From Chamaecrista fasciculata (Eukaryota; Streptophyta; Magnoliopsida; Fabales; Fabaceae), in NCBI GenBank assembly GCA_003254925.1, contig QANZ01053544.1, positions 7,184-71,183 on the forward strand: a stretch of DNA of 64,000 bases, read 5' to 3'. The position numbers and the translations under genes are program-made. The notes beneath the pieces were generated by a model. The model was not told where the DNA came from. It saw only the letters and a program-made list of their open reading frames with translations, and made no database searches. Shown piece after piece: positions 46,213 through 57,455 of this stretch. Position 1 is the stretch's first letter; every line of letters begins with the position of its first letter.

Positions 46213-49200
46213 ATGCCTTTTGAAATAATAGATCAGAGGGGTGTGTCTGCCTCATCTCACTTTTTTGATGACGTTTCCTTTTGTTCTGAGGTATTTATCG
46301 TCTTATCTGTAGAATTTTAGTTTTTTGAAGTTGTTTCCTCAATGCCATAGTTTTTCAGACTTGATGGCTTCTTAAACCTATCTTGAACTTTTTGTTGAAC
46401 AGAGGAATGCCGGATTGCAGAGGCCAAAATCTATTCATGACCATTTTCAACATGGTGAGGACCACTTTGATCATATTTTGTTCAAAATAGTTCTATAGAT
46501 CTATGTTGCATATGGGGAACGACAAATTTTTAAAAGTCTAGTGTATGGATATGGCATTATTGATTTGAATATTGGACCATAAAACATATATTTATCTGAT
46601 TTCTCTTTTGAAACATGGGCGTTTTGTCCATCAATGCAATAAAAACAAAGCTAATGTAACAGAAACAGAATTATATGAAAACAAAGTCATGATTTTCTAT
46701 ACATATGGGATACATATTTCACAATCCCCAAATGGTACCTAATAGTACCCCAAGAAGTACCGATACCTAATATGTAACCCAAGATGGGTTACAACATCAT
46801 TTTGATCGTACCTGTGGCACTGTTTTGGTTATGATTCAAACATCCAATCAAGATATTGGCTAGTTACTACTTGATAACAAATATTATAAAACATGCATTG
46901 TGTTAATCTGCAAAAAGAAGCCATGGTTTATTGCTACTGTTTTTATCTGGTTATTTACCAAAGAATGTGTACTTTTTCTCTAAAACTGTTTCGTCTCAAT
47001 TTCACAGTGCATGTCCTTTCTGGAACTTCATTTTTGTCAATTTGTCTCCTCAACGATTTCAGACGCTGTGGGATTGAAGCTCATATATGCTTTCTTCGCA
47101 TATATTTATTTAGATTTTATTGCTTCTGTCATGTCAGTTTGAATGTTGCAATGTTCTTTGCTTCCCCTTTATATTTGTGTATCCTACTATCAATATTTGT
47201 GTGTTTAATAATAACCAGGGTTTCTGTAGAATATGTGATTAATTATTGGATAAATGTGTTATGCAATATTACGTTTTTTTTTCCAGGAAAGAATGGAATG
47301 ATAACATCACCTGGGAGTATTTTGAATGGTTTGTCTCCTAAAGAAATTAGTGTAAAGACTGGCTGGCCAAAATCACAGACTGGTCTTTCTGGAGATATTA
47401 TAGAAAAGCTACATGGTGGTGGAGATGAAGGCACAGTTGATTTGTTTAAGCATTCTAAAGAGTTATTAAATTATCATCCTAGATCACAGTCTAATGGGTG
47501 TATGCAGCCCGCACCTAACCCTTATGGTTTAATTGGGAGGAAGAGCGTCACAAATGCTGCCTCTACCGAAAGTAGTCTATTTTCAAGCTCACTATCTGAG
47601 ATATTTAGTCAAAAATGTAAGATCTTGTTTTGTGTGTGCTGAGAATCCTCTTCCTGCCAAAAAATCAACTAAAAAAATGCTTTTTTTCTTCTAAAATTTC
47701 TGGTTTTACCAATAGTTAAATTTTATCCTCTTGTGTTTGCTGATTTACATCAGCTAATCCATATAGCCGACTCCACCTAGTGGGAAAAGGCTTTAATTGT
47801 TGTTGTATACGTGCTGATTTTCATATCTTGTTGCAGTGAGGCTAATGAGGAATGATGATTTGCCTCATCAATCTGTTACTGTTGGTTCCCTTCCTGAGGA
47901 GGAACCATATAAATCTCTTGAAGAAATGGAGGCTGACACTATTGGAAATCTTCTTCCTAATGAAGATGATCTATTTTCTGGTGTCGCTGATGACTTGGGA
48001 TACAATACTCAAGCCAGAGCAGGTGATGACTTGGAAGATTTTGATTTGTTTAGCAGTGGTGGTGGCATGGAGCTTGAAGGAGATGAGCATATAAATTCAG
48101 GAAAAGGAATCAGTGGTTTGGATGGAGATTCTGGTTACTTTGGAGGTTTAAAAGGAAAACTTCCTTTTGGTGAACACCCTTCTAGAACACTTTTTGTTAG
48201 AAACATCAATAGCAATGTTGAAGATTCTGAGCTAAAAGTTCTATTCGAGGTGCATTTTTTTTGCTTCTTTTTTGGTACATGTTATGTTAGAATTATTACA
48301 AATCTTTTTCAATCACTTTCAAAAAGTAATGTAATATTATGTTTGTTGTAACAGCAATATGGAGATATCCGAACCACTTACACTGCCTGCAAGCATCGAG
48401 GATTTGTTATGATTTCTTATCATGACATAAGAGCAGCACAGAATGCAATGAAAGCGCTTCAAAATAAGTCACTGAGGTCTAGGAAACTTGATATACATTA
48501 TTCAATACCAAAGGTGTGATTATTAACTACATGCAAGAATAATACATTTACATATTTAGAAAGTTGGTTTTGTCGTTAGTATAATTTTTTCTTATTCAGT
48601 TGCTTCTTATTCTTATTATTTATGCTTTGCTTATGGAAGTATCTTCACTTTCTGATATGTTAGGTCAATGCCCCGGAGAAGGATATTACCCATGGTATGC
48701 TGTTGCTATCTGGCCTTGATTCTTCTATTTCAAATGATGAGCTTCAACAAATTTTTGGATTTTATGGGGAAATTAAAGAAGTAAGTTGACCCTTCTTCTT
48801 TTTCCATCCATTTTGGTTATTCTTCTTTATGAGAATGATACGAACATCCTTAATTATTTATTTTTTCTTGCAGATCTGTGACTCTTCAGAAATGAATAAT
48901 CACAAATATATAGAGTTTTATGATGTGCGAGCTGCAGAAGCAGCCCTTCGTGCTTTGAACAAGAGTGAAATTGCTGGGAAGCAGATCAAGCTTGAACCTG
49001 GTCATCCTAGGGGATCAAACGCAACACTGTACTGATTTTCCCTTTCTCCTTTTTCTTTTAGTCTATTTTCATTCATTTTGTAGCTCATGCAGCATTTTCT
49101 GCTTTGAAGTGTGTGGCTGATCTTGACAGATGGTTTCTAGATCTTAGGGTTTTTTGTTCTTCAAGCATAATTATTCTTCCTAACTACCTTTTAATAGGCT

Positions 49201-52200
49201 GACGTTTAAGTGGTTAATGGACTGTAACATTCTTACTGATGACCTATTAATTGTTCTATTTTATGGAATTTATTCCTTCTCTAAATAATGATGGAAACCA
49301 TGCTTTTGCAGTCTGATGCAGCAGTCTCAGAAGGTACAGGATGAATGTGATCTTGGTCAAAGTATATGTGACAACTTATCATTAAGACCAAAGGGTATGG
49401 ATTAGGGCCTTGTGGCCGTTCCAAGTTATTATTATTATTAATTTGTTACTATTATTTCCTAAGGAAGCAAATGCTCTTCTTTGTCTCACTATACATCATT
49501 TGCAGCTATAATGTCTTCTGGAGTTACTGCATCTGGCTGCTTGGATATTGGAACTAGTCAGGATTTTCAATCAGCTATACCGCAGAATATGAATTCCTTA
49601 TCAATAAATGGATTTTCAAATGTGAATCCTGGAATTCACAAGACAGTGAGAGGGCCATATGCTGGGAAAGTTTCTAGTGCTTGCGAGTCCAGTAAATTTG
49701 TTGATGCTATGATGTTTGCATCTATTCCTAGATCCTATCCTAATTCGCTCCCTGAGTATCATGATAGTTTAGCTAATGGCAGTCCTTACAAATCTTCAAG
49801 CACAATTGGCAATGTTTCCGGCACTATTGGTCCTGGAGTGACCGAAGGCTCTCATGGCAGGCACATGCCCAGACTTGATTCAACTGGGAAGTTGACAGAC
49901 TTAAATGGAGGAGGCAAGTCCACTGGATATTTTATATTTATGTTTTGGGGATGCTTCTTTTTATAAACTTAACTTTTGCTACTGTTTGTTGGTTCCTTAA
50001 CTATAGAATATTTTTTTGGTATAATAACTATAGAAAATTTTGATAGGAAGGGTTGTAGAAGCTGATATATGTATCTTCCTATTGACTTTAGGGTTGTAGG
50101 CTGAAGATACTCTTGTTTGATTTTTGGGCTGACTAGTTGTATGCTTAAATCCTGGAATGAAAACTTCGTTATATTTTTTATTATCTTCAGGAAATAGGAA
50201 CCACCCTAATCATGGGCTTTATCAAATGTGGAACGACTCAAAGTTTCCCCAGCAACCTCGTCCAAGTCCCATGCTTTGGCGGAAAACACCATTTGTTAGT
50301 GGTTCTTGTTCTCCCTGTCTTCCACAGATTCCTAGCTTTCCCAGAACACCACCTAATATGCTGAGAGCATCAAATATAGATCACCATGTTGGATCTGCAC
50401 CAGTTGTTACAGCTTCCCCATGGGAAAGGCAGCATTCTTATTTGTCTGAGTCTCCCGAATCATCGGGTTTCCAAATTGGTTCTCTTGGGACCGCAGGTTT
50501 CCCTGGTACATGGCAATTGCATCCTCCAGAATTTTCTTCACACAACATGTTTTCTCATGTTAGTGGGAATGGCCTGGATTTGCCACTTAATGCTGGACAG
50601 AGCTCACTGAGTCAATTGTCACATATTTTCCCAGTGAGACATCCGATGACTTCGATGTCTAAATTTGATTCTCCCAATGAAAGAATGAGAAACCTCTATC
50701 ATCGGAGAAGTGACTCTATCAATAACAATACTGATAAAAAACAATTTGAACTTGACTTAGCCCGCATTATGCGAGGGGAAGACAACCGAACAACACTCAT
50801 GATAAAAAATATTCCTAACAAGTAAGTACATTGTCTTCCTAGCCTTTTGGACATTCTTATTTTTCACATTGGTGCCTTGTCTTCTTCAATTTACAGCAGA
50901 AATTTATGTTAAACTCTCTCTGTTATCTGTTAGTCTATTACCATTCTATATTTTAATAATTGCTTTTTTAAGTTATGACAAATACATTCACACATGTTGC
51001 ATTCAATGGTTTTACCCTGGTTGGCTAGTAAATTTTTGGTTGTTTGTTTGCCTTTCAGAATTCGATTCTATGCCTTACAAATTTAAATCTTTTTTCTCAC
51101 CTACTTTTAAGGTACTTAACTGCGTTTCTTTTTATAAAAAAATTTATGGGTTAGGTATACTTCAAAGATGCTTCTTGCTGCAATAGACGAGCAATGTCGG
51201 GGAACTTATGATTTTTTATATTTGCCAATTGACTTCAAGGCAAGTAAATATGTGATCGGTTTATTCTTTCCTTTATAGAAGGAATTATACTTGTGTTTCT
51301 AATTCAGTTACACAAATAATTGCAGAACAAATGTAATGTTGGCTATGCATTCATCAACATGACTGATGCTGGTCAGATTATTCCTTTCCACCAGGTGATT
51401 TGAGGACTCTTAAAGTGACAGGAATCTAGTTATTCATCCATGCAACATTTATTCTAAATTGATGAAGCTAATAGTTATAAAAACTTATGCAGGCTTTTAG
51501 TGGGAAAAAATGGGAGAAGTTTAACAGTGAAAAGGTAGCCTCACTTGCATATGCACGAATTCAGGGAAAAGCTGCTCTTATTGCTCATTTCCAGAATTCA
51601 AGTTTGATGAATGAAGATAAACGTTGTCGCCCTATTCTCTTCCATACAGAAGGCCCTAATGCTGGTGACCCGGTACGAACAAAATTATCTTATTTAATTT
51701 TTATTCTTCCCCTTGTAGATGACAACATACAAGTTTCCATGTTACGTGAACGCTTCCAATTCCCACTAACTCCTTGCTTCTCAAATCGGGTATATAGTGA
51801 TGTTTATGAGTAAATTAGGCTGATAAAAGTGAAATGCTAGACAACATAATAGCCTTAATAGGCATCTTATAATTTGGATCCTTTTCAATTTTATCTATTA
51901 AGTTATTCCGCTGTTAAATTCTTTCAATTGTTTCTAATATATATATATATATTCAACTTCATCTCAAATGCTCATGTTATCTGAATTATTGTTAAAAAAA
52001 TAATAATTTGTTGAATTAGATGACTAAATTGTCTTAATATTTGATTTAATTTTCAAGACCAAAGCATAATAAGTGATGTGTTTTTTTTCCTAAAGAAACA
52101 ACAGATTAAACTTTAGTATTATTACCATTAGCTTGTGTCATTTTGCATTTGAGTATTAAAATTGGATCAAATATTACTACAGTTTGGTCATGTGATTGAC

Positions 52201-52715
52201 AAATTATTTTTCTATCACTAATTTTCATGATATTAATACTCAAAGATGACATTGAGAATTTTTATAATTATTAGGGATGAAACTGAAAATGACCTTTACT
52301 TCTGTACGTTGAAAACGGTATTAGTCAAGTGGGAAGTCATTATAACCCTAGTTGGAACTAATTTATGAGTTGTATACATATTGGCAATTGGGCTCTGAGG
52401 AACAATTTCCCCGTAGGAATTCTCTTTCTATGTCATTATAAAGTTACTCAAAGCATTTCCTAGGATTTAGGCATGCTCTTCTTGTGAATTTGTCTATGCA
52501 GAAGCCTTTTCCTATGGTTGGGACTAAATTGACTGAACTTTTCTATGCAGGAGCCTTTTCCTATGGGTACCAACATTAGATCAAGAACTGGGAAATCGCG
52601 TACGAGTGGCAACGAGGAGAATCGCGGCCAAGGGAGTTCTTCAGCCTTGGCAAGTGGAGAGGATTCTTGTAACGGATCAAGTTCTTCGGTGGATTCTTCA
52701 AGAAACTCAGACTGA
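46213..52715 (+). CDS. AML1-like: MEI2-like RNA-binding protein (AML1/AML4 type), 974 aa
   Basis: Fourteen coding exons: 46213-46290, 46403-46454, 47287-47616, 47837-48249, 48355-48513, 48664-48780, 48874-49028, 49312-49394, 49506-49913, 50191-50821, 51155-51239, 51326-51394, 51493-51672, 52551-52715. The start MPFEIIDQRGVSASSHFFDD matches the AML1/AML4 group. There are three RNA-recognition motifs: RRM1 about 268-339 (RTLFVRNINSNVED), RRM2 about 355-425 (MLLLSGLDSSISNDEL) and the long Mei2-type RRM3 about 794-890 ([38 protein letters not shown]). RRM3 is the domain that binds meiotic RNA in fission yeast Mei2; plant AML proteins act in meiosis and meristem development. The Ser/Asn-rich middle and Ser-rich C-terminus fit the family, as does length (about 900-980). 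The introns after 49913 and 51239 start with GC. The final acceptor is duplicated 49 bp upstream. Confidence 0.94.
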
Positions 52716-54064
52716 CTAACCTTAGGCACTAACTTTTCAATCTTGCACCTCTGTATTACTAAGTAAATTTAATATCAACTCCAATATCTGTATATTGGCT
52801 TTTTTGTGTTGGAGGAGTTGGAGCCAAGAAGAAATGAGGCTCACAATTTTTGCATATAGTGTAACACATACCCAACCAGAATGAAGTGACTGAATCTAGT
52901 ATTTTTCTTTATTTTCCTTTTGAATTTTTGCGTGGAGTCTTGCTATCAAATGAGTTTTTAGAGAACGGCTTAACTCAGTTCAGTTTTGGCTAGCAGTGAT
53001 TGGACAAATATAACAGTTTGCACAAGTTCCTTTGTGGGTTTCAAGGGGACTTTGTTGTTTTCCTTTTTTAATGGCTGCCTTGAGGTTCATATACTGTAAT
53101 TTTGTCTTTTAAAATAGGAATTTGTTGCTAAATTTATTTGTATGGTACTTTTTTTGTTCTGAGTTTACAGTTCTTTGTTGAGTAATGCAAATTGTACTTG
53201 TATCTCTGCTCCTTGCAGTTAGTCAACTAGTTTTTAAATAAGTAAATATTGGCTTGGCTAGAGCAAATTAATTTATGAATGTTTCTGGTCAAATTTTTTA
53301 ACATTGGTAAACAAATGTACAGATCTATTTGTGTTTGGTGAAAAGTGAGAAGCATACTTTGACGCGATCATAAAAATCATTCATATGGAATCAATAATTG
53401 TGATGGACAAGTCGTTGAGAACATCCTCTCAACATATTTGAAATGTATTCTTAATTTCTTAATAAAATTAAACTTCACGTGTCCCTTTTTAGAATGTTCT
53501 AATTAAAAACTAGTGGAACGGTATTATTGGTGCTTACGTGGCTCATGAGTTTATGAAGTTGTTAGATCTTACGTCCCTGCTTACAACATTAATGCTCATG
53601 TTGCATAAATATGCATATGCCCTGCTTGCGTTGCGTGTATAAATTTTTACCTCTTTTCTTTTTCGGCCTGAATATATAATTTTATAGCTGCCAAAGGTAT
53701 ATGGGGCAAGCCGCCTCAAATGAATATCAGAATATGCATATGATTATTCTGACCAAAACATAAAAAGAATATGCATGATAATTGGAAGTTAGTAGTTTGT
53801 ACCCACTTCTCTTTGAAAGAGTTTGTACCCACTTTGAATTGTCCATAAAGTTGGAGGACCTTTAGTTACTTTGGGCCACGAATAAATATGGGAGAAAAAT
53901 ACAAGGAAGACTAGTTAGGAAGAATAGTCAAGGGTCAACGGACGCAACGATAAAAGCCGCCTCATTGAGCTTCTTCTTCTTCATTATTTTTGCTTTCTTT
54001 CTCTAAACAAACAAACACATCCGTTCTGACATTCCCAGTTAATTTTCCTGCTCGGAAATTAAAC
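52716..54064. other. MEI2-like 3' UTR, intergenic, and carrier promoter
   Basis: Non-coding. The first few hundred bases are probably the MEI2-like 3' UTR. A taaaag TATA-like motif (cgataaaagcc, about 53949) and a CT-rich start (cttcttcttcttcatt, about 53970) mark the probable core promoter of the phosphate carrier. Confidence 0.4.
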
Positions 54065-56676
54065 ATGACCAAAATGGGTGTGTCGGTGGTGGATCATTCT
54101 CATTCTGGTCACAGTACTCTGATCCCTGAGTTTCTCTACTCATCATCATCGTCATCGTCGTCGACGTCGTCAAGTAGGAGTAGTTTTGCGATCGCAAGAC
54201 CAAATGAGAAGAAGTCGATAGAGATGTATTCTGCAGCTTACTTCGCCGCCGGTGCAGTTGGTGGCATGGTCGCCACTGGCCCTACTCACATGGCCGTCAC
54301 TCCTCTCGATGTTGCCAAGTGCAACATGCAGGTATACATACTACCTCTACTTCAATTCCTCTGTTTTTTTAATTTTATTTCTATAAACTTATAACTTACT
54401 TTTTAACAAATTATAATACATTGAAATATACAAAACTGATTACAGAACTAAATAGTATAATTGTTAAAAAGGTCAAACTGTAACATAAAATTTAGGTGAA
54501 ATTGTATTTTTGGTTTCATATTTTTTCTCATGTCTCAATTTAGTCACGTATATTTTTTTGCTCTACTTCTGGTCTCATACCTTTTGGTTGCAAAATTGGT
54601 CTCATATAGTCTCAAATGATCCCATATCTTTTTTTGTTGTAAATTTGGTCTCATATCTTTACAAAAGATGTGAGATCAATTCTACAACCTAACCAAAAGA
54701 TATGAGACCAATTCTGAGCCAAAGATATGGGACTAAAGTACAACATGAGACCAAATTGAGATCTACGCAAAAGATATAGAACCAAAAGTGCAACAAAAAA
54801 AGTTATGGGATCAAAAATGTACTTTGGCCTAAAATTTATTTTAAATATATATTAAACAGATTTTTATTTTCTTAATTTGTGTGAATTTAAAAATAAAAAC
54901 TATCACATTCCACACAACAATAACATTACATAATGTCATTATAAATAACGTACTACATATATTAGGCTGAGTTTTGCTGTAATAGTCTTGTGTTTGTTGT
55001 TTTTAAATGGATTCAATGAACTGACTTATAAGTTATAACAGACCAAAAATCCATATGCTGACAAGTGTGGTTAATTATTGTTTAGATTGACTCAGCAAAG
55101 TATAAAAGCACAACAACAGCATTCAGAGTGATAGTGAAAGAGCAAGGAATTAGAGGTCTTTTCAAGGGATGGGCTCCAACTTTAATAGGATACAGTGCTC
55201 AGGGAGCTTGCAAGTATGGATTCTATGAGTTCTTCAAGAAGTATTACTCTGACATTGCTGGTCCTGAGTATGCCGCCAAATACAAAACCTTGATCTATCT
55301 TGCTGGCTCTGCTTCTGCTGAGGTTATTGCTGACGTGGCTCTTTGTCCTATGGAAGCCGTCAAAGTTCGTGTGCAGACTCGCCCTGATTTTGCTCGAGGC
55401 TTGGCTGATGGCCTCCCTAAGATTCTTAAAGCTGAAGGTGTTTCTGGGTAATGCATCATGATTCATCATCATCTCTTGGGTGTTTCTTATTGATTGTCTG
55501 ATTATGATTATTGATTAACTCTGCAGCTTGTACAAAGGGCTTGTTCCTCTGTGGGGGCGTCAGATTCCATGTAAGTTACATCTTCAAGTCTCATTTTAAA
55601 CAAAAATTATAGCTCAAACTGCACTTTTTGTCCCATATCTTTTACTCATGTCTCAATTTGGTCCTATAACTTTTTCTGTTATACTTTCGGTCTCATATCT
55701 TTGGGTCAGGTTACAAAATTGGTCTTATATCTTTTAGTCAGTTTGCAAAATTAGTCTCATATCTTTACAAAATGTTTCATTTTGCAAAGATATGAGACTA
55801 AATCTGTAACAAAAAAAGATATGGAACCAATTATGCACTTGATCAAAAAATATGGGATTAAAAGTGCAACAAAAAAAGATACAGGACCAAATTGAGACCT
55901 GGGCAAAAATTATGAGACCAAAAGTACACTTTGGGCAAAATTATATTTAGTCATCCATAGATAGATAGAATAACTTTTTTGTAAGTTGTTGGCACTGACC
56001 CCCTACCTTGTCTAATGTCTTTGGGTTTCAGATACGATGATGAAATTTGCATCTTTCGAGAATATTGTGGAGATGACTTACAAATACATCATTCCCACCC
56101 CTAAGGAACAGTGTAGCACACCTGTGCAGGTTGGTGTAAGTTTTGGAGGAGGATATGTGGCTGGCATCTTCTGTGCTGTTGTCTCTCACCCTGCAGACAA
56201 CCTTGTTTCTTTTCTCAATAATGCCAAGGGAGCCACTGTCGGAGATGTAAGTCCAAACCCCAAAACATATATAGTTTATTTGCTACTTACGAGGGAAAGT
56301 AAGGTTTCAATGAATCCCCCACAGATTTCTCTTGTTTGCTTAATATTGATAGTATCTCTTCATTGCTAAATTTTTAGGCTGTGAAGAATTTGGGGTTATG
56401 GGGTCTTTGCACTCGAGGCCTTCCAGTTCGTATAGCAATGGTTGGGACACTAACTGGGGCACAGTGGGGAATCTATGATGCTTTCAAAGTATTTGTAGGA
56501 CTGTGACTACTTCCTCTTCAATCCTACTCCTCACTTTTAAGTCATGCCATTTTGTGACTTTCTTTAGTATTTATGTTTATCTTTCCAGTTAGTATGACTT
56601 CTTTTTTTGCTCTTTCAGACCTACCACTGGTGGAGGAGCTCCAACTCCAGCTCTCACAGCGGTTGCTAATGCATGA
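54065..56676 (+). CDS. PHT3: Mitochondrial phosphate carrier (PHT3/MPT type), 356 aa
   Basis: Six exons in frame: 54065-54331, 55086-55447, 55527-55570, 56032-56246, 56378-56502, 56619-56676. The product imports phosphate into the mitochondrial matrix with protons. Three carrier repeats are visible, with signature sites [10 protein letters not shown] (P80), [10 protein letters not shown] (P177) and, in degenerate form, [30 protein letters not shown] and [17 protein letters not shown] are diagnostic for phosphate carriers and closest to Arabidopsis PHT3;1/PHT3;2. The N-terminus is a Ser-rich presequence ([15 protein letters not shown]). Met at 54065 is preferred over the in-frame Met at 53990, which lies only about 40 bp after the TATA-like motif. 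The last exon supplies the usual LPTTGGGAP tail. Introns 1 and 3 each hold one TTTGGTCC-family element. Confidence 0.94.
54495..54829. mobile_element. TTTGGTCC-family MULE-type element, 335 bp, perfect 9-bp TSD
   Basis: Left end GGTGAAATTGTATTTTTGGT mirrors the right end read backwards, GGCCAAAGTACATTTTTGAT. TAAAATTTA is duplicated at 54486-54494 and 54830-54838. It is in intron 1 of the phosphate carrier. Confidence 0.8.
55612..55936. mobile_element. TTTGGTCC-family MULE-type element, 325 bp, perfect 9-bp TSD
   Basis: Left end GCTCAAACTGCACTTTTTGT mirrors the right end read backwards, GCCCAAAGTGTACTTTTGGT. AAAATTATA is duplicated at 55603-55611 and 55937-55945. It is in intron 3 of the phosphate carrier, 41 bp after the donor site. 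Confidence 0.8.
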
Positions 56677-57455
56677 ATCTGAAGCCAGATACAACAAATT
56701 TTCACATGCTTGATTATGAGGAAGATAGAGATTTTTTTTCCCCAATTAAGTACAAAATTGGGAAGGTAATAAATTAAAAAGTAATTTTAGCACAATAGGC
56801 CACCTTCTGAGTGACAGATAGGTTACACTGTAATTTTTGAAATAAGCAACATTGTTTTATTATTACTTGTATCAATAATCCTACAAAATTATTTGTGGAT
56901 TTATTTTGCCAACTTGGAAAGCTTAGAAGGATTAAATCATACAAGACCCTAAACTGAGGGACATTTTATGCATTTCAGGGAAAATAAAAAGGATAACCAG
57001 CCAAACTTGGCCATTAATCCAACAGTATTAATTGATTTGGTAATTGGTTTAACTATTGAAGTTTTATCAACAACCTGTGACCTATCAACGTTAACACAAC
57101 TTTAAAAAGAATGAAAAAAAAAACAAAAAGAAAAAGGAATCAATAACCTAACAATGAATAGTTGAATACATTATTCTCTAACCTCGGAAAAAGAAACACT
57201 TCCTCATTGATCCTTTGGCTAACCTATGTTAACTAAAGATTACACTGCATAGCATAGTAGTCCCCGTTGAAACTGGTGCACGATAATAACACTCAAATGC
57301 TGGAGTCCAATAGTACTTCAATGCTGGAATCTCCATTTCAAATTGATCTTACTAGTTTGCTAAGAGAATGGCTACATCCTGCTTCCTTCTTTTCACAAAA
57401 TTTACTTCGACAACTTCAAGCTAGTTACAACAATAAATATCAAGGTACTCTTTTA
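56677..57455. other. 3' UTRs and spacer between convergent genes
   Basis: This is the gap between the phosphate carrier (plus) and the poly(A) polymerase-like gene (minus). It is AT-rich with no coding potential that I trust; the plus frame 57267-57473 overlaps the neighbour's last exon. Confidence 0.4.

Noticed and set aside
46893-47286. Hydrophobic frame running into MEI2-like exon 3
   Set aside because: Intron read-through; the acceptor at 47285-47286 and phase from exon 2 place the exon start at 47287.
53990-54064. Upstream in-frame ATG as start of the phosphate carrier
   Set aside because: It lies about 40 bp after the TATA-like motif, and the extra residues do not resemble the family; 54065 fits better.
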